From positions 62,001 to 126,000 of the forward strand of contig CANQVE010000002.1 in the NCBI GenBank assembly GCA_947627205.1: DNA of 64,000 nucleotides, in the 5' to 3' direction. Numbering within the stretch: the first letter of the stretch is position 1; each line of letters starts with the position of its first letter. The position numbers were made by a program, and so were the translations under genes. The notes below the pieces were generated by a model, which saw only the letters and a program-made list of their open reading frames with translations, was not told the DNA's origin and did not search any database. Positions 27,791 through 36,398 of the stretch are shown piece by piece. This stretch comes from an uncultured Clostridia bacterium. GTDB lineage: Bacteria > Bacillota > Clostridia > Oscillospirales > Ruminococcaceae.

Positions 27791-27970
27791 ATGACGGATA
27801 ATTTAAAGAAAATTAGCGCAGTGGTACATATTTCGGATGAAAATATTTTAAAAAGACTGATATACGAAACCGATAAGCTGTTTGTTTACACTGTCCGCAA
27901 GTCGATTTACGGATACACTTCCGACGAAAAAAAGAGAATAATATCAAGTTTGATTTCAAAATTAAAGTAA
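27791..27970 (+). CDS. Small unknown protein divergent from the recombinase
   Basis: 59 aa, rich in Lys, Ile and Ser, beginning MTDNLKKISAVVHISDEN; no family recognised. The ATG has AAGGGGG 8 bases upstream, and a perfect terminator begins right after the stop, so it looks like a real single-gene unit. Its place, back to back with the serine recombinase, suggests a recombination directionality factor or control protein, but that is only inference from position. Confidence 0.6.
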   Translation: MTDNLKKISAVVHISDENILKRLIYETDKLFVYTVRKSIYGYTSDEKKRIISSLISKLK

Positions 27971-27971
27971 A

Positions 27972-28005
27972 AAAATCACCGAACAAATCGTTCGGTGATT
28001 TTTGT
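27972..28005 (+). terminator. Rho-independent terminator after the 59-aa ORF
   Basis: A 13-bp perfect stem (27972-27984 with 27990-28002) encloses AAATC and continues as TTTTTGTT. Confidence 0.85.
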
Positions 28006-28039
28006 TATCTGATATAAAAACGTTAATAGAATTTATATA

Positions 28040-28068
28040 TTGACTTTTTGCACAAACAGTGATATAAT
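28040..28068 (+). promoter_or_regulatory. Promoter of a short transcript
   Basis: TTGACT at 28040-28045, a 17-base spacer and TATAAT at 28063-28068. The next strong signal downstream is a terminator hairpin about 150 bases later. Confidence 0.65.
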
Positions 28069-28074
28069 ATTTGC

Positions 28075-28255
28075 AGAGCAATTATTATATATTTATTTGC
28101 CAACGACAGCAGGTATTATAGAGATATAATAATCCTCTGATATATACAAAGATGATGGAGATGATATTTCGTGTTGTTGAAAATGCAACAAAATTCCGAC
28201 AATTCCGAAAAGAAAAATGCTCTCGAAACCAAAAGGGTTCGGGAGCATCTCTTTT
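28075..28255 (+). ncRNA. Short terminated transcript; small RNA or micropeptide gene
   Basis: Bounded by the promoter at 28040-28068 and the hairpin at 28217-28248. Two small frames exist: GTG at 28171 (GGAG 10 bases upstream; 40 codons ending in Cys, TGA just past the hairpin) and ATG at 28152 (35 codons). The sequence ATGGAGATGATATTTCGTGT before and at the GTG closely matches the 5' end of the membrane gene at 30477. Whether it is translated cannot be settled by eye. Confidence 0.4.
28217..28255 (+). terminator. Terminator of the short transcript
   Basis: ATGCTCTCGAAACC pairs with GGGTTCGGGAGCAT (14 bp, two G-T pairs) around an AAAA loop, followed by CTCTTTT. Confidence 0.75.
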
Positions 28256-28307
28256 CAGATAATAGAACCGCGCTAAAACTCGCACAATGTTGATACGGCA
28301 ACTTTCC

Positions 28308-28336
28308 TTGACATCTCGGCATAAATGTGATATGAT
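28308..28336 (+). promoter_or_regulatory. Promoter of the LytTR two-component operon
   Basis: TTGACA at 28308-28313, a 17-base spacer and TATGAT at 28331-28336, 38 bases before the regulator start. The -10 context (TGTGATATGAT) resembles that of the 28040 promoter (AGTGATATAAT). Confidence 0.7.
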
Positions 28337-28374
28337 AAAAGTGTGATTTGAACCTATAAAAAGGAGGCGGTAGA

Positions 28375-29091
28375 GTGTTAAAAGCCGCAATATGCGACGA
28401 TGAACCCGCTATGCTTGACTACCTTTACGAACACATTTCGGAGGAATTCAAGCAACAGGGCGAGGACATTCAAATAGCTAAGTTCACGTCGGGCAATGAT
28501 TTTCTTTCCGCACACAAAAAAGAGCCGTTCGACACGGTTTTCCTTGACATAGATATGCCCAAAATAAGCGGGTTTGACATTGCCGAGAAAATAAGCGGCA
28601 ACAAACATACACTTATAATATTTGTGACTACTCACGATGAGCTTGTTTTTTCCTCGTTAAAATTTCAGCCGTTAAGATTTATAAGAAAAACACATCTTAA
28701 CAGCGAACTGTCAGAAACGGTGTCGGCTGTTATCAAGTACGTTGCCAAAAGCATTGCTGAAAGAAAAATTGAATTTCAGACTAAAGACCGCAAAATATAC
28801 CTTTCTTCCGATGAGATAGAGTATATCGAAGTTTACGGTCATTGGCTGCGGGTAGCCGTTATTGATAGTGAACCTGTTGAATGCTATGGAAGTCTTTCCG
28901 AATTTGAAAAAATCCTTGTTCCTGTCGGATTTGTGCGTACATATAAAAGCTATCTTGTCAATTTAAAATATGTTTACTCTATGGAACAAACAAAGGTCGT
29001 TATGGACAGTAAAACCGAAATACCTCTCAGCCGATACAAGGCTTCCGAAATTAAAGAAAAATTTAAAGAGTATTTACGGAGTACATTATGA
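28375..29091 (+). CDS. LytTR-family response regulator (AgrA/ComE type)
   Basis: Receiver domain with acidic CDDE at 7-10 and phospho-acceptor Asp58 (FLDIDMP), then a LytTR DNA-binding domain from about 133 to the end (YIEVYGHWLRV, FVRTYKSYLVN, IPLSRYK). 238 aa. The start is GTG with AAAGGAGG 7 bases upstream. It overlaps the kinase gene by 4 bases. Such regulators commonly control peptide-based signalling, bacteriocin or cell-wall genes; no agrB or agrD is recognised here. Confidence 0.92.
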   Translation: MLKAAICDDEPAMLDYLYEHISEEFKQQGEDIQIAKFTSGNDFLSAHKKEPFDTVFLDIDMPKISGFDIAEKISGNKHTLIIFVTTHDELVFSSLKFQPLRFIRKTHLNSELSETVSAVIKYVAKSIAERKIEFQTKDRKIYLSSDEIEYIEVYGHWLRVAVIDSEPVECYGSLSEFEKILVPVGFVRTYKSYLVNLKYVYSMEQTKVVMDSKTEIPLSRYKASEIKEKFKEYLRSTL

Positions 29092-30392
29092 ATGGTATAA
29101 TAGAAATCGTCGCATCTCTCGCAGAGTGTTGTATTTTTGTCAGATTATGCAACGGTTACTTAGGATTTAAGAACGAGAAGTTGAAATGGCTTAAATCATT
29201 ATGCCTGTTTTTGTTGTCTGCCTTAATTGATGTTTTTTTATCTCAAGTAAAAGGATTTGAGATTGTTTCAATAGTATTAAACTTGCTAATTTTGTTTACA
29301 TACTCAATGATATTCTTAAACGGAAAAATACTTGAAAAAGTGCTTGTTTCCATTATCCCTACAACGACCGCACTCCCTATAAATCTGATTGTAATAACCA
29401 CTTTCGGAGCTTTATCGGGAAATGACCGCTCCGCCTCTCTTGTTGGCGGAGAAATGCGAATACCCGTTTTGTTTTTCACAAAGGCTCTGTTCTTTTTGGT
29501 GTGCGAAGTTATTATAAGGACAAAAAACAAGCGTTCAACAAATTTAACGGGTTATCAATGGGCAATTCAGCTTTCCTGCTTTTTCATTTCATTCATAATG
29601 TCAAGCCTGCTCTGGAACATTTGCCGAATATATAGCGACACCTCCCCGATATTCCTAATAATTTTTCTGATGATTGCCGCCTTGAATATTCTCCTTTATG
29701 TTCTTATGAACAAAATGCATCGTGATAATATTTCAAAAGAGGAATATCGCCTTTTGAAAGCAAGCCTCGCATCGCAGGAGAAATTCGCAGTCGAGGCAAA
29801 AGAGCGTTATACTGAAATGAAAACTCTGCGCCACGATGTAAAGCACTATCTTTCCGCGACCGCTGAGCTTATTACGAACGGAGAACCCGAAAGAGCAAAG
29901 TCATACATTGAAAGCGTTATAAACGAGAAGATAAATCACGCTGTCGTTGGTGTGAATACGGGTAGTGCAGTTATAGACGCGGTTATCAATCGGCGTTTGG
30001 AGATATGCGCTGAAAAAAAGATTGAAATGAAATGCCTTATTGATACCCAATTTGTGTCTGATAATGATGTCGATGTGAGCATACTTCTTTCAAATCTTCT
30101 TGATAATGCCATAGAGGGCTGTTTGAACTCCAACGTTCCGCAAATAGAGCTTATTGTCAAAAGGAAGAAATCTATGACATATGTTGCGGTCAAAAACAGT
30201 ATCGCGGGATCTGTTTTAGACAAAAATCCCGGACTGAAAACAAACAAAAAGGACAAGTCAGCGCACGGATACGGTATTCGGTCTATAAAAAATATTGCCG
30301 AGAAGTACAACGGCAGTGTTGATTTTAAGGAAGAAAACGGATGTTTCATTACTGAAATTTGGTTAGAATTGGAAAATATATGCTATTCGTGA
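29088..30392 (+). CDS. AgrC-like (HPK10) sensor histidine kinase
   Basis: 434 aa. Six to seven membrane helices fill residues 1-210, as in peptide-sensing AgrC/ComD kinases. The H-box TLRHDVKHYLS has His249, and the HATPase domain has N-box LLDNAIEGCLNS and G-box GYGIRSIKNI. The ATG overlaps the LytTR regulator stop, so the pair is translationally coupled. The ligand is unknown; a secreted peptide would be typical. Confidence 0.92.
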   Translation: MNGIIEIVASLAECCIFVRLCNGYLGFKNEKLKWLKSLCLFLLSALIDVFLSQVKGFEIVSIVLNLLILFTYSMIFLNGKILEKVLVSIIPTTTALPINLIVITTFGALSGNDRSASLVGGEMRIPVLFFTKALFFLVCEVIIRTKNKRSTNLTGYQWAIQLSCFFISFIMSSLLWNICRIYSDTSPIFLIIFLMIAALNILLYVLMNKMHRDNISKEEYRLLKASLASQEKFAVEAKERYTEMKTLRHDVKHYLSATAELITNGEPERAKSYIESVINEKINHAVVGVNTGSAVIDAVINRRLEICAEKKIEMKCLIDTQFVSDNDVDVSILLSNLLDNAIEGCLNSNVPQIELIVKRKKSMTYVAVKNSIAGSVLDKNPGLKTNKKDKSAHGYGIRSIKNIAEKYNGSVDFKEENGCFITEIWLELENICYS

Positions 30393-30421
30393 TGTGAGAG
30401 ATACCACTTGCGCTAAAAGTA

Positions 30422-30450
30422 TTGCAATTTAAACTTTAATCGGCTATAAT
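30422..30450 (+). promoter_or_regulatory. Promoter of the 30477 membrane protein gene
   Basis: TTGCAA at 30422-30427, a 17-base spacer and TATAAT at 30445-30450, only 26 bases before the GTG start, so the leader is very short. Confidence 0.7.
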
Positions 30451-30476
30451 GGTGATAGAAATGGGGTAGATATTTC

Positions 30477-30947
30477 GTGTCAAATTTCAGCAGACGAGAG
30501 CTTATCGGTTCATTGCTTTGTCCTTTTTTAACATTGTTCTGGGGCGCACTCCGCTTTGTAAACGATATTCTGATTTTAGGAATGGGACTTACAGGCAAAG
30601 ATACTTTTCATATAATGTACATCGTCGCTTTTTTCATTGGCGGTATTTTACCTGCAATTCTTACGCTTGCGCTCGGAGTTCATACAGAGCAGTATCTGAA
30701 AAAACGTATCATAGTAATTGTTATCATATATGTAGCCAACAATTGCATAGGAATGCTAGGTTATCCTGTTATAATGATCCCGCTGTATGTACTGGTCGGT
30801 GTGGGATCGATCGTTTATCAGGTTTTAAAGGTTCAGAACGAGGACACAAGCGGTTCTGAACGGGCAGTTCTGATGCTTTCCGACATCACTGTGTACTGGT
30901 TATTATATTGGGTAATTTACTGGTTTACAGACTATGTGATAAAATAA
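30477..30947 (+). CDS. Unknown membrane protein beside the LytTR system
   Basis: 156 aa with about five membrane helices (residues 10-32, 45-67, 76-94, 96-116 and 133-152) and almost no soluble part. Not AgrB: the catalytic Cys/His arrangement is not seen. It has its own promoter and terminator. The GTG start follows ATGGGGTAGATATTTC, almost the same as the 5' region of the short transcript at 28152-28174, hinting at common control or a duplicated leader. Confidence 0.7.
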   Translation: MSNFSRRELIGSLLCPFLTLFWGALRFVNDILILGMGLTGKDTFHIMYIVAFFIGGILPAILTLALGVHTEQYLKKRIIVIVIIYVANNCIGMLGYPVIMIPLYVLVGVGSIVYQVLKVQNEDTSGSERAVLMLSDITVYWLLYWVIYWFTDYVIK

Positions 30948-31010
30948 AAGCCGATTAATTTTTATAATATGTTCATAAATTCTGATTAGCTTACTATTAC
31001 ATAATATTAT

Positions 31011-31051
31011 ACCTCACCAAATCCCAACGGATAAGGTGAGGTTTTTATTTT
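31011..31051 (+). terminator. Terminator between the LytTR region and the arg operon
   Basis: ACCTCACC pairs with GGTGAGGT, with an inner ATCC/GGAT stem and CAAC loop, followed on the plus strand by GTTTTTATTTTT. It ends the 30477 gene; on the minus strand the T-run is poor. Confidence 0.8.
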
Positions 31052-31191
31052 TGCATCAATCAGATTATTGTTAACGATAGAAAGCGAAAGATTGATTTAA
31101 ATAAATGTTTTTAAAAGGCTAGTTTATACGGTCTGCCCGTTATTTTAATTTAACAAGTTCAACTGCTTTAAAATTCTGAATACGCCCGCTA

Positions 31192-32103
31192 TTATCCCTC
31201 ATTTGCCATTAGCCTTACCATAACGGCTTTTTGTGCGTGCAGACGGTTTTCAGCCTCGTCAAAGATCTCCTTTGCGTGCTGTTCAAATACTTTAGAGGTT
31301 ATTTCTTCTTCGCGGTGTGCGGGCAGGCAATGCATAACTATTGCGTCGGATTTTGCCGATGCCATAACATCATCGTTTATCTGATAACCCTTAAACGCTA
31401 TCCTGCGTTTTTCTACCTCGTCTTCCATTCCCATAGACGCCCATACGTCCGTATAAAGTACGTCCGCGTCAGCGGCAGCTTCTACGGGGCTGTTTACGAT
31501 CTTGAAGTTTTCATAATCCCTTGTAAAATCAAGTACCTTTTCGTCTGGATAGTAACCCTCGGGGCAGGCGAGAGTAACATTCATTCCAACTTTAAGACAG
31601 CCTACCGTCAGAGAATTTGCCATATTGTTTCCGTCGCCTATATAGCAGAAGTTCAAACCCTCTAGCTTGTTTTTGTATTCGCGTATCGTCTGTAAGTCTG
31701 CAAGTACCTGGCAGGGATGGCAAAAATCCGTCAGTCCGTTTATTATGGGAATAGAACCAAATTCCGCAAGATTTTCTACCTCGGACTGTTCAAACGTTCT
31801 TATCATAATTCCGTTCAGATAGCGCGAAAGAACGCGAGCAGTATCCTGAACAGGCTCTCCGCGCCCTATCTGAAGTTCCTTTGAAGAAAGGAACAGCGCG
31901 TTTCCGCCGAGCTGGTACATTCCCGTTTCAAAAGAAACACGAGTTCTTGTAGAAGCCTTTTGGAAGATCATTCCGAGCGTCATGCCTTTTAAAATGTTGT
32001 GAGGGATACCGTGCTTTTGCTCGTATTTGAGCTGATCCGCGAGATTAAGTATGTCAATTATCTCCTCAGTGCTCAGATCGAGCAGTTTCAATAAATGTTT
32101 CAT
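31192..32103 (-). CDS. argF: Ornithine carbamoyltransferase
   Basis: Makes citrulline from ornithine and carbamoyl phosphate. STRTR (carbamoyl-phosphate binding), CHPCQ and MHCLPAHR motifs are all present. 303 aa, typical. It is the last gene of the arginine operon. carA and carB are not in the window. Confidence 0.97.
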   Translation of the reverse strand: MKHLLKLLDLSTEEIIDILNLADQLKYEQKHGIPHNILKGMTLGMIFQKASTRTRVSFETGMYQLGGNALFLSSKELQIGRGEPVQDTARVLSRYLNGIMIRTFEQSEVENLAEFGSIPIINGLTDFCHPCQVLADLQTIREYKNKLEGLNFCYIGDGNNMANSLTVGCLKVGMNVTLACPEGYYPDEKVLDFTRDYENFKIVNSPVEAAADADVLYTDVWASMGMEDEVEKRRIAFKGYQINDDVMASAKSDAIVMHCLPAHREEEITSKVFEQHAKEIFDEAENRLHAQKAVMVRLMANEG

Positions 32104-32130
32104 TATAAAAAATCCTTTCAGTTTTATTAT

Positions 32131-32529
32131 TTATTTTGCCGTTTCTATCACGCAAAATGTAAACGCAGCAGGGAAGAGAACTATAAGAATATCGCCGATG
32201 TTGAAATTATTGTTAAAGCTGAAGAACAGCGATACAAGCGCAAGAAGCGTTACGCATATTCCCGATATAAGAGCGGGCTTTCTTGCCTTTTCCTTGTTAA
32301 ATATCGTCAGCATAACTCCGTACAATCCCATTGCAGCGAATGCGAAAGAAGTAAGAAGAAGTCCCAGGAGATTTCCTAAAAAGCCCATCATGTCGCCGCT
32401 TCGTATTGTTGAAAAAATTGCAAATCTTATAAAATAGCTTCTTCCGAAAAGCACCTGAAAATTAAATATCAAAGCCACTGCTGCTATCAAAAGACTTACT
32501 ACCGAAATGATCTGAGTTGCTCTTTTCAT
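32131..32529 (-). CDS. Unknown four-helix membrane protein in the arg operon
   Basis: 132 aa with four hydrophobic helices (about 8-28, 48-75, 84-105 and 110-128). No family recognised. It lies between argD and argF with gaps of 13 and 27 bases and its own AAAGGAG ribosome site, so it is very likely co-transcribed. A transport or regulatory role in arginine metabolism would be a guess. Confidence 0.7.
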   Translation of the reverse strand: MKRATQIISVVSLLIAAVALIFNFQVLFGRSYFIRFAIFSTIRSGDMMGFLGNLLGLLLTSFAFAAMGLYGVMLTIFNKEKARKPALISGICVTLLALVSLFFSFNNNFNIGDILIVLFPAAFTFCVIETAK

Positions 32530-32542
32530 TTTTTCTCCTTTC

Positions 32543-33706
32543 TCATTTTAAGATATTTGCAAGTATTTCCATTCCCTCGTCAATTTCCTCATACGATATT
32601 GTAAGAGGTGGTAGAAGTCTTAATTTTTCTTTTGCGGTAAGAACCAAAAGCCCGTTGTCGAGCGCTTCTTTTGCCGCGTCGTGCGCGTCTTTTGACTTTA
32701 GTTCAATGCCTATCATAAGACCTATTCCCGAAACGGAAACGACTTCGGAGAGCGCTTTCAGTTTCTCGCGGAAATATTCTCCCTTTTTATTGACTTCGTC
32801 AAGAAATCCGTCCGAGTTTAAGGTATCTAAAACGGCAAGTCCTCCTGCGCATACTATAGGATTTCCGCCGAAAGTAGAAGCGTGAGTTCCCGGGGTAAGT
32901 ACCTTTGCGCATTTATCGCCCGAAAGACAAACTCCTATCGGAACTCCTCCCGCAAGCCCTTTTGCAAGCGTTGTAAGATCAGCCTTATGCCCGAAATTAT
33001 CTCCGCACAGGAATTTTCCCGTTCTTCCTACGCCTGTCTGTACCTCGTCCGCAATGGTTATAACATCCTTTTCTTTGCAGAGCTTGAATATTTCGTCTAC
33101 AAAATCCTGTTCGAGCTTTATAACTCCGCCCTCGCCCTGAACATATTCAAACATTACCGCGCAGACCGTGTCATCAAGTTTCTCGCGCAAATCCGAGATG
33201 TTGTTTGCTTCAACGTTTATAAATCCCTCTACAAAAGGGAAGAAGTAGTTGTGAAAAACGTCTTGTCCCGTTGCGGAAATTGTCGCTAAAGTTCTGCCGT
33301 GAAACGAGTTTTTAAGAGTTATTATATTGTGGCGGCCTTTTCCGTATTTGTCAAAGCTGTACTTTCTTGCAATTTTTATCGCACATTCATTTGCTTCCGC
33401 TCCCGAATTTCCGAAGAACATATTCGTATATCCTGCCGTTTCGCAGAGCGCTTTTGCAAAGTCAGCCTGAATTTTCGTGTAGTAATAGTTTGAGGTATGC
33501 TGAAGTTTTTTTGCCTGGGAGCATATTGCTTCTACCCATTTGTCGTTGCAATATCCCAAGGAATTTACTCCTATCCCCGAACCAAAGTCGATATACTTTT
33601 TCCCGTCCTCATCAGAAGAAACGACCTTTTCGCCGTTATCCAGAACAAGATCGTATCTCCCGTATGACTGCATAACATATTTGTTAAATTGTTCAATCGT
33701 ACTCAT
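32543..33706 (-). CDS. argD: Acetylornithine aminotransferase
   Basis: PLP-dependent aminotransferase making N-acetylornithine. The cofactor lysine lies in TTLAKGLAGGVPIG, and the class III signature IIADEVQTGVGRTG-like block (TIADEVQTGVGR) precedes it. I chose ATG 33706 with GAGAGG just upstream, giving 387 aa; an upstream in-frame start would overlap argB. Confidence 0.95.
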   Translation of the reverse strand: MSTIEQFNKYVMQSYGRYDLVLDNGEKVVSSDEDGKKYIDFGSGIGVNSLGYCNDKWVEAICSQAKKLQHTSNYYYTKIQADFAKALCETAGYTNMFFGNSGAEANECAIKIARKYSFDKYGKGRHNIITLKNSFHGRTLATISATGQDVFHNYFFPFVEGFINVEANNISDLREKLDDTVCAVMFEYVQGEGGVIKLEQDFVDEIFKLCKEKDVITIADEVQTGVGRTGKFLCGDNFGHKADLTTLAKGLAGGVPIGVCLSGDKCAKVLTPGTHASTFGGNPIVCAGGLAVLDTLNSDGFLDEVNKKGEYFREKLKALSEVVSVSGIGLMIGIELKSKDAHDAAKEALDNGLLVLTAKEKLRLLPPLTISYEEIDEGMEILANILK

Positions 33707-33716
33707 TTTTAACCTC

Positions 33717-34571
33717 TCATGCAACTATCATTGTTCCCGCGCCAATATCCGTCAAAAGCTCAATAAGAATGGAGTGCGGTATTCTTCCGTCGATTATGTT
33801 CGCCTGCTTAACTCCTCTGCGTACAGCCTCTACACAGCACTCTATTTTTGGTATCATTCCTCCCGAAATGATACCCTGTTTTTTAAGATAAGGAACTTCG
33901 CTTACTCCGACAGTCCTGATTATCGTATTCTCGTCGTCCTTATCCTCCAAAAGACCTTTAATATCTGTCAGCAGTATAAGGCTCGGAGCTTTCATTTCCG
34001 CGGCAATTCTCGCCGCGGCAGTATCGGCGTTTATGTTGTATACAGTCCCGTCCTTTCCGCGCCCTATCGTCGAAATAACGGGAATATAACCGTTGTCGAG
34101 CGCGTTTTGAATTATTTCGGGGTGGACGTCTGTTATTTCGCCGACATACCCTAAATTTTCGTCGAGCATTTTTGCTTCGATCATATTTCCGTCAAGTCCG
34201 CAAAGACCTATCGCTTTTCCCTCGTGGCTTTCAAGCATAGACACAAGGTCTTTGTTTACCTTTCCAGCGAGAACCATCTGAACGATGTCTATAGTTTCCT
34301 CGTCAGTATAGCGCAGACCGTTTACAAACTTGCTTTCTTTTCCGATCTTTTTGAGCATATCGTTTATTTCGGGACCGCCGCCGTGTACCAGAACAACTTT
34401 TATCCCGACGAGCGAAAGCAGAACAATATCCTGCATTACGGCCTGTTTCAGTCTGTCGTTTGTCATGGCGTTTCCGCCGTATTTAACGACAACTACCTTG
34501 TTGTTGTATTTCTGTAGGTAGGGGAGAGCCTCTACCATTACGTTTGCCCGAATATCATAATCAATTTCCAT
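33717..34571 (-). CDS. argB: Acetylglutamate kinase
   Basis: Phosphorylates N-acetylglutamate. KYGGNAM and HGGGPEIN near the N-terminus are the nucleotide and substrate glycine-rich loops, and GGMIPKI is the C-terminal signature. 284 aa. GAGGGGA precedes the ATG. Whether it is arginine-inhibited cannot be decided; the N-terminal helix typical of inhibited forms appears short. Confidence 0.96.
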   Translation of the reverse strand: MEIDYDIRANVMVEALPYLQKYNNKVVVVKYGGNAMTNDRLKQAVMQDIVLLSLVGIKVVLVHGGGPEINDMLKKIGKESKFVNGLRYTDEETIDIVQMVLAGKVNKDLVSMLESHEGKAIGLCGLDGNMIEAKMLDENLGYVGEITDVHPEIIQNALDNGYIPVISTIGRGKDGTVYNINADTAAARIAAEMKAPSLILLTDIKGLLEDKDDENTIIRTVGVSEVPYLKKQGIISGGMIPKIECCVEAVRRGVKQANIIDGRIPHSILIELLTDIGAGTMIVA

Positions 34572-34629
34572 TTTTAAAATTTCCCCTCATATCCCGCGGA
34601 CTGTAAAGCCCGATTTTTTATAAACTTAA

Positions 34630-35865
34630 TTAAGTCCTGTATTCAGCGTTTATTTTTACATAATCGAACGTAAGGTCACAGCCCCATGCTATTGCGTTTC
34701 CGTCGCCGCTGTTCAATGAAACAATTATCTTGATTTCTTCCTCGGAGAGTATCTCCTTTGCGGTATCTTCCGAGAAATCAACGCCCGCGCCGTTTTTGCA
34801 TACGGGAATTTTTCCCTTTACGCTCGCAAGTTCAACGTCGGTCTTATTTATGTCAAATTCCGCGTCGGCATATCCTATCGCGCAAAGTATACGTCCCCAA
34901 TTTGCGTCAGCCGCAAACAGCGCCGCTTTTACAAGGCTGGAAGAAATAACGGATTTTGCTACGATTTTCGCAGCTTCCTCATTCGGAGCGCCGCTTACTA
35001 TACATTCGATGAGCTTTGTCGCGCCCTCTCCGTCGCGCGCGGTTTCTCTTGCAAGGTTCATCATAACTGCATAAAGAGCATTTACAAACTTTTCGTAGTT
35101 TTTGTCCTCGCAGATTATCTCGTCATTTTCCGCAAGACCTGACGACATAAGTATTAGCGAATCATTTGTGGAAGTGTCGCCGTCAACGCTGACCATATTA
35201 TAAGTCAATGCGCAGACCTTTCTCAATGCCTTTTCAAGCAGTTCGCCGTTTATTTTTACATCTGTAGTAATAAACGCGAGCATTGTCGCCATGTTCGGAT
35301 TTATCATTCCGCTTCCTTTTGAAATTCCTCCGACATGACACTTCTTTCCGCTAAGCTCAAATTCAACCGCAAATTCTTTCTTGCGTGTATCCGTTGTCAT
35401 TATTGCCTCACAGGCAAAAGGGCTTCCTTTTTCGCTTAGTGAACCCGTAAGTTCAGTAATTACATTTCTTATAGGTTCAATGCTCAGCTTCTGACCAATA
35501 ACTCCCGTTGAACCTACAAGTATATCTTCTTTTTTAAGTTCAAGAGTTTCCGCCGCAAGACTGCACATTTCTTCGGCTATTTCAATACCGTTGTCGTTGC
35601 AGGTGTTGGCGTTTCCGCTGTTTACAATGATCGCCTGTGCATAGCCGTCTTTAAGATGTTCCTTGCATACAAGGATAGGTGCGCCCTTTACCTTGTTTTT
35701 TGTAAACATAGCCGCCGTCCTGCACCTTACAGAGCATTTTATAAGAGCAAGGTCGCGCTTTGTAGTATTTCCCGCTTTTATTCCCGCAATAACGCCCGAA
35801 GCGGTAAATCCCTTTGCGGCACACACACCGCCGTCTATAAAATCAAATCCCTCAAATTTAACCAT
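34630..35865 (-). CDS. argJ: Bifunctional ornithine acetyltransferase / N-acetylglutamate synthase
   Basis: Recycles the acetyl group from acetylornithine to glutamate. The self-cleavage motif appears as NPNMATMLAF, with the nucleophilic threonine that becomes the beta-chain N-terminus (Asn replaces the more usual His at its start). The C-terminus ends in DYVKINAEYRT. 411 aa. Its presence explains the absence of argA and argE here. Confidence 0.96.
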   Translation of the reverse strand: MVKFEGFDFIDGGVCAAKGFTASGVIAGIKAGNTTKRDLALIKCSVRCRTAAMFTKNKVKGAPILVCKEHLKDGYAQAIIVNSGNANTCNDNGIEIAEEMCSLAAETLELKKEDILVGSTGVIGQKLSIEPIRNVITELTGSLSEKGSPFACEAIMTTDTRKKEFAVEFELSGKKCHVGGISKGSGMINPNMATMLAFITTDVKINGELLEKALRKVCALTYNMVSVDGDTSTNDSLILMSSGLAENDEIICEDKNYEKFVNALYAVMMNLARETARDGEGATKLIECIVSGAPNEEAAKIVAKSVISSSLVKAALFAADANWGRILCAIGYADAEFDINKTDVELASVKGKIPVCKNGAGVDFSEDTAKEILSEEEIKIIVSLNSGDGNAIAWGCDLTFDYVKINAEYRT

Positions 35866-35885
35866 TTTAAACCTCTTGTATCATA

Positions 35886-36341
35886 TCAGTTTTCGTTTGC
35901 TTTAAGCTCGCTAATAACTTCCGACCAGAAATTATTGTCATCTGTAAAAGCGTTTTTATCTAGCTTTTTAATTTGTTCTTCTAATTTTTTTAACTTGTCG
36001 GTTGAATTGTCCGTCTCGGAATTTTCCGTATTTTCGGCATTTTCTGTAATTTCAGCTTCTTTATCTTCCGACTCGGCAATAAAATCACGGTAATGCTTTA
36101 GCTGTCTTCCGAAAACCGCAAGCGAGCTTGACGCATAAGCAACGCGGTTCCTTTCTCTGTCAAGAAGAAAAATATTCCCGTCTGCTCCGAAGCCGATAAA
36201 ATTTTTAGTTCCCGAAACTTCAGCTGTAATTATATACGGCTTGTTCAGATAATTAAGAACAAAAAATTTTTCATGTTTAAGAAATTTTATATTCAGAACT
36301 TCTTCGTCGGGTACCCAAACCCTGATTTCCTTATAATACAT
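35886..36341 (-). CDS. Unknown small protein in the arg operon
   Basis: 151 aa, not recognised. Residues 1-90 form an alternating beta-rich domain beginning YYKEIRVWVPDEE; 95-115 is an acidic, low-complexity Glu/Asn/Thr linker; 115-130 a short coiled coil (KLKKLEEQIKKLD). No signal or membrane segment. It sits between argC and argJ with gaps of 57 and 20 bases, so it likely belongs to the same transcript. Confidence 0.65.
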   Translation of the reverse strand: MYYKEIRVWVPDEEVLNIKFLKHEKFFVLNYLNKPYIITAEVSGTKNFIGFGADGNIFLLDRERNRVAYASSSLAVFGRQLKHYRDFIAESEDKEAEITENAENTENSETDNSTDKLKKLEEQIKKLDKNAFTDDNNFWSEVISELKANEN

Positions 36342-36398
36342 AAATAACCCTCAACTTCAATTATACCCGATAAGCACTTTTACTTACGAAAACCGAAT

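Larger units (their letters stand above)
28003..28374 (+). other. Gene-poor region between the recombinase locus and the LytTR operon
   Basis: About 370 bases without a sizeable gene. It holds a LytTR-type half-site AACGTTAAT at 28019-28027 that fits the published 9-bp consensus (a second copy at the usual spacing is not clear), a promoter at 28040-28068, a short transcript with a terminator hairpin, and the operon promoter at 28308-28336. No sigK 3' half or clear attachment site is seen here. Confidence 0.5.

Noticed and set aside
28171..28293. Classical AgrD autoinducer precursor
   Set aside because: No amphipathic leader, no conserved C-terminal acidic motif, no AgrB nearby, and a terminator hairpin lies inside the frame.
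27713..28374. Right-hand attachment site or sigK 3' half next to the recombinase
   Set aside because: Only the 6-base word GATAAT is shared with the sigK junction, which is expected by chance in AT-rich DNA; no SigK region 3 or 4 sequence is present.
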